From positions 1,163,339-1,227,338 of the forward strand of contig OX638329.1 of the NCBI GenBank assembly GCA_951812755.1: 64,000 nt of DNA. Reading direction: 5' to 3'. The position numbers were made by a program, and so were the translations under genes. This document shows, piece by piece, positions 18,021 to 26,990 of this stretch. Position 1 is the first letter of the stretch, and every line of letters begins with the position of its first letter. The notes beneath the pieces are model-generated. The model worked only from the letters and a program-made list of their open reading frames with translations, ran no database searches and was not told where the DNA came from. This DNA is from an uncultured Latescibacterota bacterium (GTDB lineage Bacteria; Latescibacterota; UBA2968).

Positions 18021-18812
18021 CTACCTGCGCAACACGCGGGCGCGAATCTGCTCGAACCGCGCGGATGTTTTTTTCAGTCCCGAAGTATTCGGAAGTTTGG
18101 CAATTTCAGACCGCACAAAATCGATGCGCGACTGCGTTGGGGGATGCGTTGCAAACCACCCCTCGACCCCTTTGGGTTCGCGTTTGTGCAACTTCAACAA
18201 CGTCTCAAAAAAACGCGCTATGCCCTCGGGATCAACTCTCGCATTCACCATACACCGCACGGCAAACGCATCGGATTCGCGCTCTGCTTCTCGTCCGTAT
18301 CTCAACACGCCCAATCCTCCGCCAAATCCCACTAATTGGGCGATGACCTTTCGCTTCAACGATGGATCCCCGCTCCCGGATATCACATCGACCAGCACGG
18401 CAACACCATACTGCTGTGAAATTTTCTTCGCTCCGTGATGCATCTCCACATGCCCAATCTCGTGCCCGATCACCCCGGCCAGTTCCGATTCAGTTTCAGC
18501 GGCTTTAATCAGGCCGAGATTCACATATATAAATCCCCCCGGCAGAGCAAAAGCATTCACCTCGGGCGCATCGACCACCTTAAAATAATATCGAAACTGT
18601 GACCGTGCCGACACCCGCACCAGAGCCTGCCCCAGGCTATCTATATAAGCGCGCACCAGCGGATCCCTGTATAGGCGCACTGACCGCTCCACCTCTCGCG
18701 AGGCTTGCCTGCCGAGTTCCACCTCTTGCTCGGGCGTCAACAAATTCAGTTGATTTATCACCGCGCACGACAGCGTCATGGCGACAAAAAATATCAGAGG
18801 TATTTTTTTCAT
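18021..18812 (-). CDS. M48 family metalloprotease, lipoprotein
   Basis: A 263-residue peptidase. A lipoprotein signal ends at the lipobox TLSC (C16), predicting attachment to the periplasmic face of a membrane. The zinc motif HEIGH is at residues 117-121 and the third ligand is E179 in RESDAFAV. Length and order match BepA/YfgC-type and LoiP/YcaL-like periplasmic quality-control proteases that act on outer-membrane proteins. The C-terminal FATHPPTQSRID motif is typical of the family. The start overlaps the stop of the LD-carboxypeptidase gene by 4 nt, so translation is coupled within the envelope operon. Confidence 0.88.
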   Translation of the reverse strand: MKKIPLIFFVAMTLSCAVINQLNLLTPEQEVELGRQASREVERSVRLYRDPLVRAYIDSLGQALVRVSARSQFRYYFKVVDAPEVNAFALPGGFIYVNLGLIKAAETESELAGVIGHEIGHVEMHHGAKKISQQYGVAVLVDVISGSGDPSLKRKVIAQLVGFGGGLGVLRYGREAERESDAFAVRCMVNARVDPEGIARFFETLLKLHKREPKGVEGWFATHPPTQSRIDFVRSEIAKLPNTSGLKKTSARFEQIRARVLRR

Positions 18813-19699
18813 AGATCAAATTCCAACACATCCCGTGCAATCCTGACACCCAGCCCAATCGGCAACACCCGCCGCGCCTTGCCATGCCCATAAGGCAAAC
18901 CACAAAAAACAGGACAAGACACCCGCGCGGCAAAATCATCGATCACATCTTCGATTCGGCCTTCTAACTCGCGCTCGGGTTCGCAATCCACAAACTCGCC
19001 AAACACCACACCTGCGCCCCGATCAAACACCCCGGCCATCGCCAACTGATTCAGCATCCGATCCACGCGATACGGCGGCTCATTCACATCCTCCAGCACC
19101 AGCACCGCACCGTCCAGAACTGGCAAAAACCGTGTACCCACCAGCGACACCACCAGCGACAAACACCCCCCAATTAGTGGACCACTCACCTCGCCACCGC
19201 GCAAAGGCGTTAAACCAACGCCCTCAAATTCGTGCGAACATACCGCCGCCCACAATGCCTGCTCCGTCTCCTGATCAACGCCTTCTGCCGTCGCATCTGA
19301 ACACAGCAACCACCCGGAAAATGTCACCAGCCCCGTTCGCGCAAAAATCGCCAGCTGCAACGCCGTCGTATCGCTCAGCCCCACCAGCACCTTTGGATTT
19401 TGGGCAATACACGCCCAATCCAAAAACCCCAAAATGCGCGCAGCCCCATACCCGCCGCGCGCGACAAAAATACCCTTCACATCCCCATCTGCAAACATCG
19501 CATTCACATCATCCGCACGCGCCCGATCCGTCCCCGCCAAATACCGATCCTGAGCGTAAAGCGACACCCCCTCGCGCACTTCAAATCCCTTCGCGCGCAA
19601 AAACGCCAACCCGGGCGCCAACCGCTCGCGTTCAAAGGACCCGGACGGCGCAATCACCCCCACCGTATCGCCCGGCTGCAATTCAGGAGGCAAACTCAT
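18809..19699 (-). CDS. ldcA: LD-carboxypeptidase (S66 family)
   Basis: A 296-residue serine peptidase of the S66 family. The nucleophile is S109 in VGLSDTTALQLAI, with E207 (NEPPYRVDR) and H272 (LPYGHGKAR) completing the Ser-Glu-His triad. The RGGYGAARIL motif (81-90) precedes it. The family removes the terminal D-Ala from murein tetrapeptides during peptidoglycan recycling in the cytoplasm (LdcA), with microcin-C-resistance MccF as a relative. It has no signal peptide, fitting LdcA. It overlaps the upstream Mur-ligase gene by 4 nt; pairing with an Mpl/MurC-like ligase strongly suggests wall-peptide recycling. Confidence 0.9.
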   Translation of the reverse strand: MSLPPELQPGDTVGVIAPSGSFERERLAPGLAFLRAKGFEVREGVSLYAQDRYLAGTDRARADDVNAMFADGDVKGIFVARGGYGAARILGFLDWACIAQNPKVLVGLSDTTALQLAIFARTGLVTFSGWLLCSDATAEGVDQETEQALWAAVCSHEFEGVGLTPLRGGEVSGPLIGGCLSLVVSLVGTRFLPVLDGAVLVLEDVNEPPYRVDRMLNQLAMAGVFDRGAGVVFGEFVDCEPERELEGRIEDVIDDFAARVSCPVFCGLPYGHGKARRVLPIGLGVRIARDVLEFDL

Positions 19700-21078
19700 C
19701 GCGCCCTGCTCTCAATCTGAGATAATATATCTCTTGCAAACTCTGTCAGCGAATCATCCCGTGCGCCCATCACCACAACACGGTCGCCATCCCGCGCCTC
19801 CTCTGCCAAACGCACAACAATATCCTCACGCCTCTCAATGTACTCAGCCCATCGCCCTGCACGCGCAATCTGCGCGATCAAATCCCCCGACGAAATATCC
19901 TTTTGCGCTGTCCCGCCCGCATAAAAAATCTCCGACATAATCACCAGATCATCTGCATCCATCCCATTGACATAAGCCGAAATCAGCCCATCCCTCAAAA
20001 ACCGCGTTGGTCCAAACCCGTGCGGCTGAAACACCGAAAGCACGCGACCGGGCTGCGCCTTTAACGTAGCCAAACTCGCGGCAATTTTATCCGGATTATG
20101 TGCAAAATCATCAATCACCGTCACCCCCTGCGCCTTGCCCACCACCTCCAACCGCCTGCCAATCCCTCGAAAATCACCCAATGCTTCTGCCCCATCCCGC
20201 ACACTTATTCCAAGCACCCCACACGCGGCAATAGCCGCCACTGCATTGGCAACATTGTGTCGCCCAGGCACGCGCAACCGGCAAGACTGCCCATTGACAA
20301 CACACCGCACACCATCGGGCAACAACGCGACAGCGGCAGCATGCACATCTGCCCCTTCGCAATCCACCCCAAAAGTCACCCGCCGCTTCAACCCCTGCGT
20401 CAATACCATCGACCGCTCGCACAGACGATTTACCACCACCGCATCTCTTGCCCGCGCGCAAAACGTCCCAAAAAGCGACTCCAACTCCGCCATCGGCTTG
20501 TGATCCAGTGAAATATTCGTCAACACCGACACAGTCGGCTCGTACAGCGCAATCGTACCATCACTCTCATCTGCCTCAATCACCACCAACTCCGCATCAC
20601 CGCACAGGGCATTGCCCAACCGCGGTGGCTGCACCGCATCGCGCATCATCCCCCCATTGATCACCGTGGGATCGCGTCCGATCCTGCTCAAAATATGCCC
20701 AACCATCCCCGTCACCGTCGATTTTCCACTCGTACCCCCCACGGCTATCCCCGTTCCCCGATGAAATAATTTCGCCAGCACCTCAGCCCGCTTACAAATA
20801 GCAATACCGCGATCCAGCCCCGCCTGTACATCTAAAATCGTCGGCTCGACCGCACTCGACACCACCAGCACATCCACATCTGCATCCACGCCCGATCCAT
20901 CTTGCGGAAACAATACCACCCCAAGCGCCTGCAACCGCGCGTACAAATCCGCATTCTGCCCCTGGTCATAACTGCGATCCGACCCGCGCACCGCATGACC
21001 CTGGTGCAACAACACCTGTGCAATAGCACTCATGCCACTGCCACCAATACCGCAAAAGAAAAAAGTTTGTTTCTTCAT
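19696..21078 (-). CDS. MurC/Mpl-type Mur ligase
   Basis: A 460-residue Mur ligase. The N-terminal Rossmann domain has GIGGSGMSAIA (10-20), typical of MurC and Mpl. The ATP-binding loop is GTSGKST (115-121), in which Ser replaces the His found in the common GTHGKTT of MurC. Further motifs are EADESDG, NISLDHK and a C-terminal ligase domain (IDDFAHNPDKI, GARDDSLTEFA). MurC adds L-Ala to UDP-MurNAc; Mpl adds recycled tripeptide. The close coupling with LD-carboxypeptidase favours a recycling ligase, but the first substrate cannot be decided here. It heads a four-gene overlapping operon running to 17059. Confidence 0.8.
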   Translation of the reverse strand: MKKQTFFFCGIGGSGMSAIAQVLLHQGHAVRGSDRSYDQGQNADLYARLQALGVVLFPQDGSGVDADVDVLVVSSAVEPTILDVQAGLDRGIAICKRAEVLAKLFHRGTGIAVGGTSGKSTVTGMVGHILSRIGRDPTVINGGMMRDAVQPPRLGNALCGDAELVVIEADESDGTIALYEPTVSVLTNISLDHKPMAELESLFGTFCARARDAVVVNRLCERSMVLTQGLKRRVTFGVDCEGADVHAAAVALLPDGVRCVVNGQSCRLRVPGRHNVANAVAAIAACGVLGISVRDGAEALGDFRGIGRRLEVVGKAQGVTVIDDFAHNPDKIAASLATLKAQPGRVLSVFQPHGFGPTRFLRDGLISAYVNGMDADDLVIMSEIFYAGGTAQKDISSGDLIAQIARAGRWAEYIERREDIVVRLAEEARDGDRVVVMGARDDSLTEFARDILSQIESRAR

Positions 21079-21247
21079 TTCACAATCGCCAATGCCTTAA
21101 AGCTACATAACATCTGTTAGAAAATTATACGTTCTTCTATCCATTTTGGCAACCACCCCTGCAGCGTCAGGCCGCGTCGCCCCTACGTTGCACTTTTCAC
21201 CTCGCGCATTTTCCCGTATATTCTGATGATCATACACAAAAAAATAA

Positions 21248-21283
21248 ACATCCCCCTTTGTGTCTCCGTGTCTTTGTGTGAGG
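21248..21283. repeat. CTTTGTGTC-type intergenic repeat
   Basis: The stretch contains CTTTGTGTCTCCGTGTCTT and then TGTGTGAGG, a self-similar 9-12-nt pattern. A near copy is at 63370-63406 (TTTCTTCGTGTCCTTTGTG then TCTTTGTGTGAA), again shortly before a gene start. Similar sequence is widespread in environmental bacterial genomes; its role is unknown. Confidence 0.55.
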
Positions 21284-21304
21284 CACCTTCAGAAGGAAAC
21301 TCCC

Positions 21305-22447
21305 ATGGAAGGCATGTATCGCTTCGTTCTCACCAACGTCGAACGCGCACTCTGGACCGAATCGTGGGCCATAGATGAATCCACCTTGCCACTTGGCACA
21401 GAACACACATGGCGCGTGCAAAAAACCACCCTTAAAGGCGGCTTACAAGACGGGATCGACCTCATTGAAATCGACAACGGCGCACTCTCCGTATTCATCG
21501 TCCCCACGCGCGGCATGGGAATATGGAAAGGCACCTATCGCGGCATACCCCTCGGCTGGGAATCACCCGTGCGCGACCTCGTCAACCCGGCCTTCATCGA
21601 ACTCAACGACCGGGGCGGCCTGGGATGGCTCAAAGGCTTTAACGAATGGATCGTGCGCTGTGGCCTCGACAGCAATGGCGCCCCCGGCAACGACATCGTA
21701 ATCGACAACAACGGCAACGAAGCCGAAGTCTTTGTCCCCCTGCACGGCAAAATCGCCAACATACCCGCGCGCCATGTCGAAGTGCAAATCGACCTGACAC
21801 CGCCCCATCGCATCACCGTATTGGGCATCGTAGATGAAACCATGATGTTTGGTCCCGCGCTGCGTCTCACCATAGCCATATCGACCGAACTCGGCAGCAA
21901 CAGCCTCACCATAGCCGATCAAGTCACCAACCTCAACGACAAACCCGCTGAAATGCAACTGCTCTACCACTGCAACTACGGCGCACCCCTCCTCGAAGAA
22001 GGCGCGTCTATCGTTACGCCGCACAAAACCGTCTCCCCACGCGACCCACGTGCAGAGGAAGGCATCAACACATTCGACCAATGCCCTGGCCCCACTCCGG
22101 GTTATATCGAACAAGTTTATTTTTACGAACTCGCTGGCAACAGCGAAGGCAACACATCTGTCCTGCTCAAAAACGCCGAAGGCAACCTCGGCTCTTCGCT
22201 CCATTACTCACTCAAACAAATGCCGTACTTTACCCTCTGGAAAAACACCGCAGCAACCCGAGATGGATATGTCGTGGGCCTCGAACCCGCCACCAACTAT
22301 CCCAACGCCAAAAGCTTTGAACGCGACGCCGGGCGCGTCATCACACTCAACGGCGGCGAAACCCGGCACTGCGACCTCACCATCGCCGTTCACGACACCA
22401 AAAGCAGCGTACAGGCTGCAGAGCGTGAAATCGAACAAATGAAATAA
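21305..22447 (+). CDS. DUF4432 family protein (aldose-epimerase-like fold)
   Basis: A 380-residue protein. The ATG at 21305 is chosen because AGAAGGA lies 6-7 nt upstream. It carries the DUF4432 pattern: LIEIDNGALSVFIVPTRGMGIW (about 51-72), GWESPVRDLVNPAFIEL, GWLKGFNEWIVRCGLDSNGAP, then HGKIANIPA. The fold is a galactose-mutarotase-like beta-sandwich; conserved His and Glu residues (HCNYG near 222, LEPATNYPN near 338) sit where epimerases bind sugar. Family members are often found with sugar-catabolism genes. It is the first plus-strand gene after the divergent Mur-ligase operon and lies 16 nt upstream of the YkgJ-like gene. Confidence 0.8.
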   Translation: MEGMYRFVLTNVERALWTESWAIDESTLPLGTEHTWRVQKTTLKGGLQDGIDLIEIDNGALSVFIVPTRGMGIWKGTYRGIPLGWESPVRDLVNPAFIELNDRGGLGWLKGFNEWIVRCGLDSNGAPGNDIVIDNNGNEAEVFVPLHGKIANIPARHVEVQIDLTPPHRITVLGIVDETMMFGPALRLTIAISTELGSNSLTIADQVTNLNDKPAEMQLLYHCNYGAPLLEEGASIVTPHKTVSPRDPRAEEGINTFDQCPGPTPGYIEQVYFYELAGNSEGNTSVLLKNAEGNLGSSLHYSLKQMPYFTLWKNTAATRDGYVVGLEPATNYPNAKSFERDAGRVITLNGGETRHCDLTIAVHDTKSSVQAAEREIEQMK

Positions 22448-22463
22448 GGAACAGGACTTTCCC

Positions 22464-22802
22464 ATGCCCAGAACCTTTGGCAAAATGTGCGAACAAGCCG
22501 TCGGCAAAGTACGACGCTTTTTACTGCTGCAATTTCGCAAAGCCTATGTCGCGCAACAACAAAAAAACCGACAGGGCGAATGCAACCAGTGTGGTAATTG
22601 CTGCGAACTCCTGTTCAAATGCCCCTTTCTCATCAAAAATGACACCGGAGACACCCTGTGCAGCATTTACGAAAACCGCCCAAAACAATGCGCGGCATTT
22701 CCAATTGACACGCGGTGTTTATCAGAAGTTGACTTCGACTGCACCTATACCTTTAGCACAGAGCCTTCCATCCTGCAAATAGACAAAGTACGAGACCACT
22801 GA
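22464..22802 (+). CDS. YkgJ-like cysteine-cluster protein
   Basis: A 112-residue protein with the zinc/iron-chelating CxxCxxCC motif at C40, C43, C46 and C47, then C53, C66 and C76. This is the order seen in the YkgJ/putative zinc- or iron-chelating family. The LCSIYENRPKQCAAFP block (66-80) is the usual second half. Function in the family is unproven, with a metal-binding or Fe-S role suggested. It is cytoplasmic and lies in an apparent operon between the DUF4432 and DUF4159 genes. Confidence 0.8.
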   Translation: MPRTFGKMCEQAVGKVRRFLLLQFRKAYVAQQQKNRQGECNQCGNCCELLFKCPFLIKNDTGDTLCSIYENRPKQCAAFPIDTRCLSEVDFDCTYTFSTEPSILQIDKVRDH

Positions 22803-22838
22803 CGGAACCGAAAACCGCCTTTTCGCGTCATAAAAACC

Positions 22839-23501
22839 ATGCGCTATTTCTACCTCTTACTCCTGATAATCTCTGCGCCCAGCCTGGCGCAATTGCAAGA
22901 CCCGCCCGCGGCATTCACCATCGCGCGTCTCAAATACGACGGCGGCGGCGACTGGTACAATGGCCCAACGGAAATCCCCAACCTGCTCGCATTTATCAGA
23001 CAACACACGCCCATCCGCACCGCAGAACAAGAAGCCCAGGTCGCGCTCACCGACGAACACCTCTTTGCCTATCCCGTACTATTTCTCACAGGACACGGCA
23101 ATATCCGATTCTCAGAAGAAGAACTGCGGCGCTTGCGCCTCTATCTCGAACGCGGCGGATTTCTCTTCGCCAACGACGACTACGGCCTGGACGAATCCTT
23201 TCGCCGGGAACTCAAACGCGCATTCCCCGACAAAAAACTCGTCCAATTGCCCCCGTCTTTTGACCTTTTTAAGACGCCGTTTCACTTTCCAAACGGCTTG
23301 CCAAAAATCCATGAACACGACGGCGACCCACCCCAGGCGCTGGGACTATTTCACGAAGACCGCTTGATCGTCTTCTACAACACGAGCAGCGACATCGCCG
23401 ATGGATGGGATGATCCCGACGTACACAACGACCCGCCCGAAAAAAGACAAGAAGCCCTCAAAATGGGCACCAACGTCATTGTCTGGGCACTAACGCATTG
23501 A
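22839..23501 (+). CDS. DUF4159 domain-containing exported protein
   Basis: A 220-residue protein with a signal peptide (MRYFYLLLLIISAPSLAQ). The DUF4159 domain covers nearly the whole mature chain: ARLKYDGGGDWYNGPTEIPNLL, then FLTGHGNIRFSEEELRRLR, then the GGFLFANDDYG motif, and a late DIADGWDDPDVHND. The domain has a glutamine-amidotransferase-like fold and is characteristic of MoxR-type gene clusters in FCB and proteobacterial genomes. It is followed by the DUF4175-like and TPR genes and, further on, MoxR, consistent with such a cluster. The biochemical role is unknown. Confidence 0.85.
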   Translation: MRYFYLLLLIISAPSLAQLQDPPAAFTIARLKYDGGGDWYNGPTEIPNLLAFIRQHTPIRTAEQEAQVALTDEHLFAYPVLFLTGHGNIRFSEEELRRLRLYLERGGFLFANDDYGLDESFRRELKRAFPDKKLVQLPPSFDLFKTPFHFPNGLPKIHEHDGDPPQALGLFHEDRLIVFYNTSSDIADGWDDPDVHNDPPEKRQEALKMGTNVIVWALTH

Positions 23502-23502
23502 A

Positions 23503-23570
23503 AAGTAAAAATTGAGAATTGTAAGGATAAAAGATGCTTCTTAATTCTTAATTCCTAATTCCTAATTCCC
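23503..23570. repeat. AATT-rich palindromic spacer
   Basis: The 69-nt gap between the DUF4159 and DUF4175-like genes consists of AATTGAGAATT followed by TTCTTAATTCTTAATTCC and TAATTCCTAATTCCC. It can fold back imperfectly on itself. Similar AATT arrays lie at 37701-37739 and 59701-59735. The array runs to the base before the ATG at 23571, leaving no recognisable ribosome-binding site. Confidence 0.6.
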
Positions 23571-26500
23571 ATGACCTCACACTCCGCACATCAAAAACTC
23601 ACCCAACGCCTCACAAGACTGCGCACACTGATCGCGGCGAATCGGGCGCTAACAGGCGTGGGCCTCGCGCTGGTATTTATACTCAGCGCGGGGATTATCC
23701 TCGTCATCCTCGAATCGATATTCTACCTGCGCCCAATCCTCAAAATTGTTTTAGAGAGCCTGTGCGCCCTGTGCTTCTTATACTTGCTCACCCGCTTCTG
23801 CATCATGCCATTTATCAGACCGCCCAGTCTGGACCTGATTGCACTGCGCGTGGAACAACACTTTGGCGGCCTTCAGCAACACCTGATCAACGCACTCCAA
23901 TTGTGGCGACAAAGGGACCGCGAAGAACACGCCAGCGCACTCGTCGATGCTGCGATCATCCAGGCAGAACGCACCACGCAGCATCTCCCTTATGAAACGC
24001 TCATCAATCGCAAGCCACCCATTCGCGCTGCCACGGCGGTTGTTGTGCTCGCCCTTTTGGGCCTATTGCTCCACGCAGGATGGCCCACGGCCTTATCCGG
24101 CGCAGCCCAACGCCTCGCAAACCCGCAAACCCCATACACCCGCCCGCCAGACACGTACGTAATTTTACAACCTGGCAATGTCGAAATCGTCGGCGGGGAC
24201 TCCCTTGCCATCACCGCACAATTCTCGGGCATTATACCCCGCACTGCGCGGCTGTATATCCGCGAAAAAGAGACACAAACATGGGCCTCCTTTGTCTTGC
24301 CCATCAAACAAATGGGCGCATCCCATCACTTCCCCAATGTCACGCGAACCTTTGACTACCGTCTGTCTGCCCACGACGCGCAAACCCCCACCTACACCGC
24401 GACCGTACACCCGCGCCCCATTGTCACGCGCATCTCGCACCACGACCGATTTCCACCGCATACAGCAATGCCCGACCGCATCAATCAACAGGGCGGCGAT
24501 ATAATTGTACCAATCGGCACAGAAGTCTCATTGACTATTGAAGCCAACAAGCCCCTCGAATCAGCCGCACTCGTATTTGACGACACAACCGAATTGCCCG
24601 CCGCAGTATCTTCATCACTTGCACAAACGACCCTGACAGTAAAAAAAGATGTACGCTATAGCGTACACCTGCGCGATCCGCAAATGGTCATCAACAAAGA
24701 CCCCGTAACATATCGCATTGTCGCGCTACCCGATCAACCGCCCGACGTGCGCCTGTTGCACCCTGGACAAGACATCGACCTCACAGAATCGATGCGCGTC
24801 TCTCTCGTCGTCGAAGCCTTTGACGACTATGGCATCTCGCGCCTGCAACTCAGATACCAGAAAGATGGCGACACAGACCACATCCTTCCAATTATCACAA
24901 CGTCCGGGCGCGAAATTGAGACATCCTATCACTGGGACATGTCCAACCTCGACTTGCTACCGGGTGATCAAATCACCTGCAGAATCCGCGCTTATGACAA
25001 CAACCCCAGGCCTTCTTATGGGGAAACAGCCACCTTTACAATTCGCATGCCCAGCCTGTTTGAAATCCATCGGGAAGCAGATAAAACACAGCGCGAAAGC
25101 ATCGACGAGATCGAAGCCGTGCAACAACGCGGGCGCGAACTCGACGCACGCCTCAAAGAACTCGCCCGCGATATGCTCTCCAAAGACAAACTCGATTGGC
25201 AGGAAAAACGCGAACTCGAAAAAGCGCGCCAAACGCAAGAACAACTCGCCGAACAAATTGAATCCACAGCCGAACAACTCGACCGCGCACTCGACCGCCT
25301 GCAAGAAAGCGGATTGCTCGAAGACGACACCCTGCAAAAACTCGAAGAACTGCAATCATTGCTCTCGCAAATCCGCACGCCAGAACTCGAAGACGTCATG
25401 AAAAAATTGGATGAAGCCATCAAAAGTGCCGATCCGGACATGGTGCGTGACGCCCTCGAACAATTTCAGATGGAGCGCGAAAAATTCCGCGAAAGCATCG
25501 ATCGCGCCCTCGCCCTTCTCCGGCGCGTTCAACAACAACAAACCCTCGACGCGCTCAACCAAAAACTCGAAGAACTCGCCCAGGCCCAGGATCAGATCAC
25601 ACAAAATATCGAACGCGAACCCGCCGAAGAACTCACCCGCCGCCAGACGCGAATCGCCCGAGACACCGAACAGTTGCACACAGAACTTCAACAAACATCG
25701 CAAGAAATGGACAGCCCCACCGACAGCGAACTCGACCAAATTGCCAACGCAATGAAAAACAAACAACTCACTCCCCGCATGGATCAAGTGCGACAGGACC
25801 TCGACTTTGGGCAACGGCAAAACGCGCGCTCAGGTAGCGATTCTCTCGCCCGGGATTTGCAAAACATGAGCCAGAGACTCGCACAGGCCCGCCAGCGATT
25901 TATCCAGCGACAAAAAGATGAGATCGCCCGAGAACTCAACCGCGTATTGCACGATCTGCTCACCTTATCCCAGGCGCAGGAACGCACGGCACAACGCGCA
26001 AATGAGGCGGGAAGCCGCGACGACACCGCGCCCCTCGCGCTGGACCAGGCGCGTGCAATAACCGGGGCATCGCGCATGGCACAACGCCTGATGGACGCCT
26101 CGCAAAAAACCTTCTTCATGCCCCCCAGCGCACAGGCAGCCCTCGGTCAGGCCCTGAACAAAATGGATGGTGCTGCCGAACAACTCAACGCGGGCAATGC
26201 CAGTCAGGCGGCTCAACTCGCCCGCGAAGCCATGGGAGAAATCAATCGCGCAGCCATGATGGTGCAAAACGCGCTGGGACAACTCGCATCGTCAGAATCG
26301 GGCACGGGCTTTGAAGAAATGATGGCAAAAATGGCCCAACTCTCCCAACAACAGGGATCACTCAACGCCCAAACCGAAAATCTATTTGGGCAACCCGGGC
26401 AAAGCGGCCAACCCTCGTGGCAAAAACTCGCGGCTCAACAGCGTGCCATCCGGGACGCGCTCAATGCCCTGCGCGGCGAATTGGCGCAACAACAGCGCGA

Positions 26501-26876
26501 AATGCTCGGCGACCTGGGCAAAATTGCCAGCGACATGCGCGAAACCGCACGCGAACTTCTCCAGCGCCAGGTCGCCCCCCAGACCCTCATGCGACAGCGG
26601 CAGATACTCTCCCGCCTGCTCGATGCCCAACAGGCGATGAAATCGCGGGGAAAGAGCAAAAAGCGACAGGCGCGCACGGGCGAAAATCTGACCTATCGCG
26701 GACCGGGATCGCTCCCCGCAGATTTGGGCGAAGCCGACAACCCCCTGCGCCATTTGATGCGCGACGCCCTCAAAGAAGGGTATTCACCCGAATACCAGGC
26801 CCTCATCCGGCGGTATTTTGAAAACTTGATTGAAGATGCGAAAAAGACAAATGCAACCACAGATGAACACAGATAA
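23571..26876 (+). CDS. DUF4175-like membrane protein with long coiled coil
   Basis: A 1101-residue protein. Three hydrophobic segments lie near residues 27-48, 55-75 and 152-170, then a periplasmic beta-rich region (about 180-495), then a very long Glu/Gln/Arg-rich coiled coil (about 500-1000: QQRGRELDARLKELARDML, QEQLAEQIESTAEQLD and so on). The N-terminal LTRLRTLIAANRALTGVG fits the DUF4175 family. Members lie beside DUF4159 and MoxR genes and are presumed envelope assembly or surveillance factors. The start has no visible Shine-Dalgarno sequence because an AATT repeat fills the upstream gap. The last residues (AKKTNATTDEHR) are encoded by a separate dispersed repeat (ACAGATGAACACAG), so the natural C-terminus may have been altered. 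Confidence 0.78.
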   Translation: MTSHSAHQKLTQRLTRLRTLIAANRALTGVGLALVFILSAGIILVILESIFYLRPILKIVLESLCALCFLYLLTRFCIMPFIRPPSLDLIALRVEQHFGGLQQHLINALQLWRQRDREEHASALVDAAIIQAERTTQHLPYETLINRKPPIRAATAVVVLALLGLLLHAGWPTALSGAAQRLANPQTPYTRPPDTYVILQPGNVEIVGGDSLAITAQFSGIIPRTARLYIREKETQTWASFVLPIKQMGASHHFPNVTRTFDYRLSAHDAQTPTYTATVHPRPIVTRISHHDRFPPHTAMPDRINQQGGDIIVPIGTEVSLTIEANKPLESAALVFDDTTELPAAVSSSLAQTTLTVKKDVRYSVHLRDPQMVINKDPVTYRIVALPDQPPDVRLLHPGQDIDLTESMRVSLVVEAFDDYGISRLQLRYQKDGDTDHILPIITTSGREIETSYHWDMSNLDLLPGDQITCRIRAYDNNPRPSYGETATFTIRMPSLFEIHREADKTQRESIDEIEAVQQRGRELDARLKELARDMLSKDKLDWQEKRELEKARQTQEQLAEQIESTAEQLDRALDRLQESGLLEDDTLQKLEELQSLLSQIRTPELEDVMKKLDEAIKSADPDMVRDALEQFQMEREKFRESIDRALALLRRVQQQQTLDALNQKLEELAQAQDQITQNIEREPAEELTRRQTRIARDTEQLHTELQQTSQEMDSPTDSELDQIANAMKNKQLTPRMDQVRQDLDFGQRQNARSGSDSLARDLQNMSQRLAQARQRFIQRQKDEIARELNRVLHDLLTLSQAQERTAQRANEAGSRDDTAPLALDQARAITGASRMAQRLMDASQKTFFMPPSAQAALGQALNKMDGAAEQLNAGNASQAAQLAREAMGEINRAAMMVQNALGQLASSESGTGFEEMMAKMAQLSQQQGSLNAQTENLFGQPGQSGQPSWQKLAAQQRAIRDALNALRGELAQQQREMLGDLGKIASDMRETARELLQRQVAPQTLMRQRQILSRLLDAQQAMKSRGKSKKRQARTGENLTYRGPGSLPADLGEADNPLRHLMRDALKEGYSPEYQALIRRYFENLIEDAKKTNATTDEHR

Positions 26877-26990
26877 ACACGGATGCAGTTGTACACCATT
26901 GCGTCTATTCGTTGATGAATTGCTATCGCAATTGTACACTGTTGCGTCTATGAACTGCTGGCGCAGTTGTACACCGCTCCGTCTATTCGC
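26856..26990. repeat. ACAGATGAACACAG motif plus tandem REP-like palindromes
   Basis: ACCACAGATGAACACAG and ATAAACACGG (26856-26882) form a repeat common in environmental genomes. Three units follow at 26885-26990, each GCARTTGTACAC then a variable 7 nt then GTCTAT. Between units are perfect 6-bp stems: AATTGC-TATC-GCAATT (26918-26933) and AACTGC-TGGC-GCAGTT (26953-26968). The C:G to T:A change between stems is compensatory. The same stem is found at 59678-59693 and, with variations, in both MITE-like elements. Confidence 0.8.

Noticed and set aside
21188-21222. Possible promoter before the DUF4432 gene
   Set aside because: TTGCAC and TATATT are both present but the spacer is 23 nt, too long for sigma-70.
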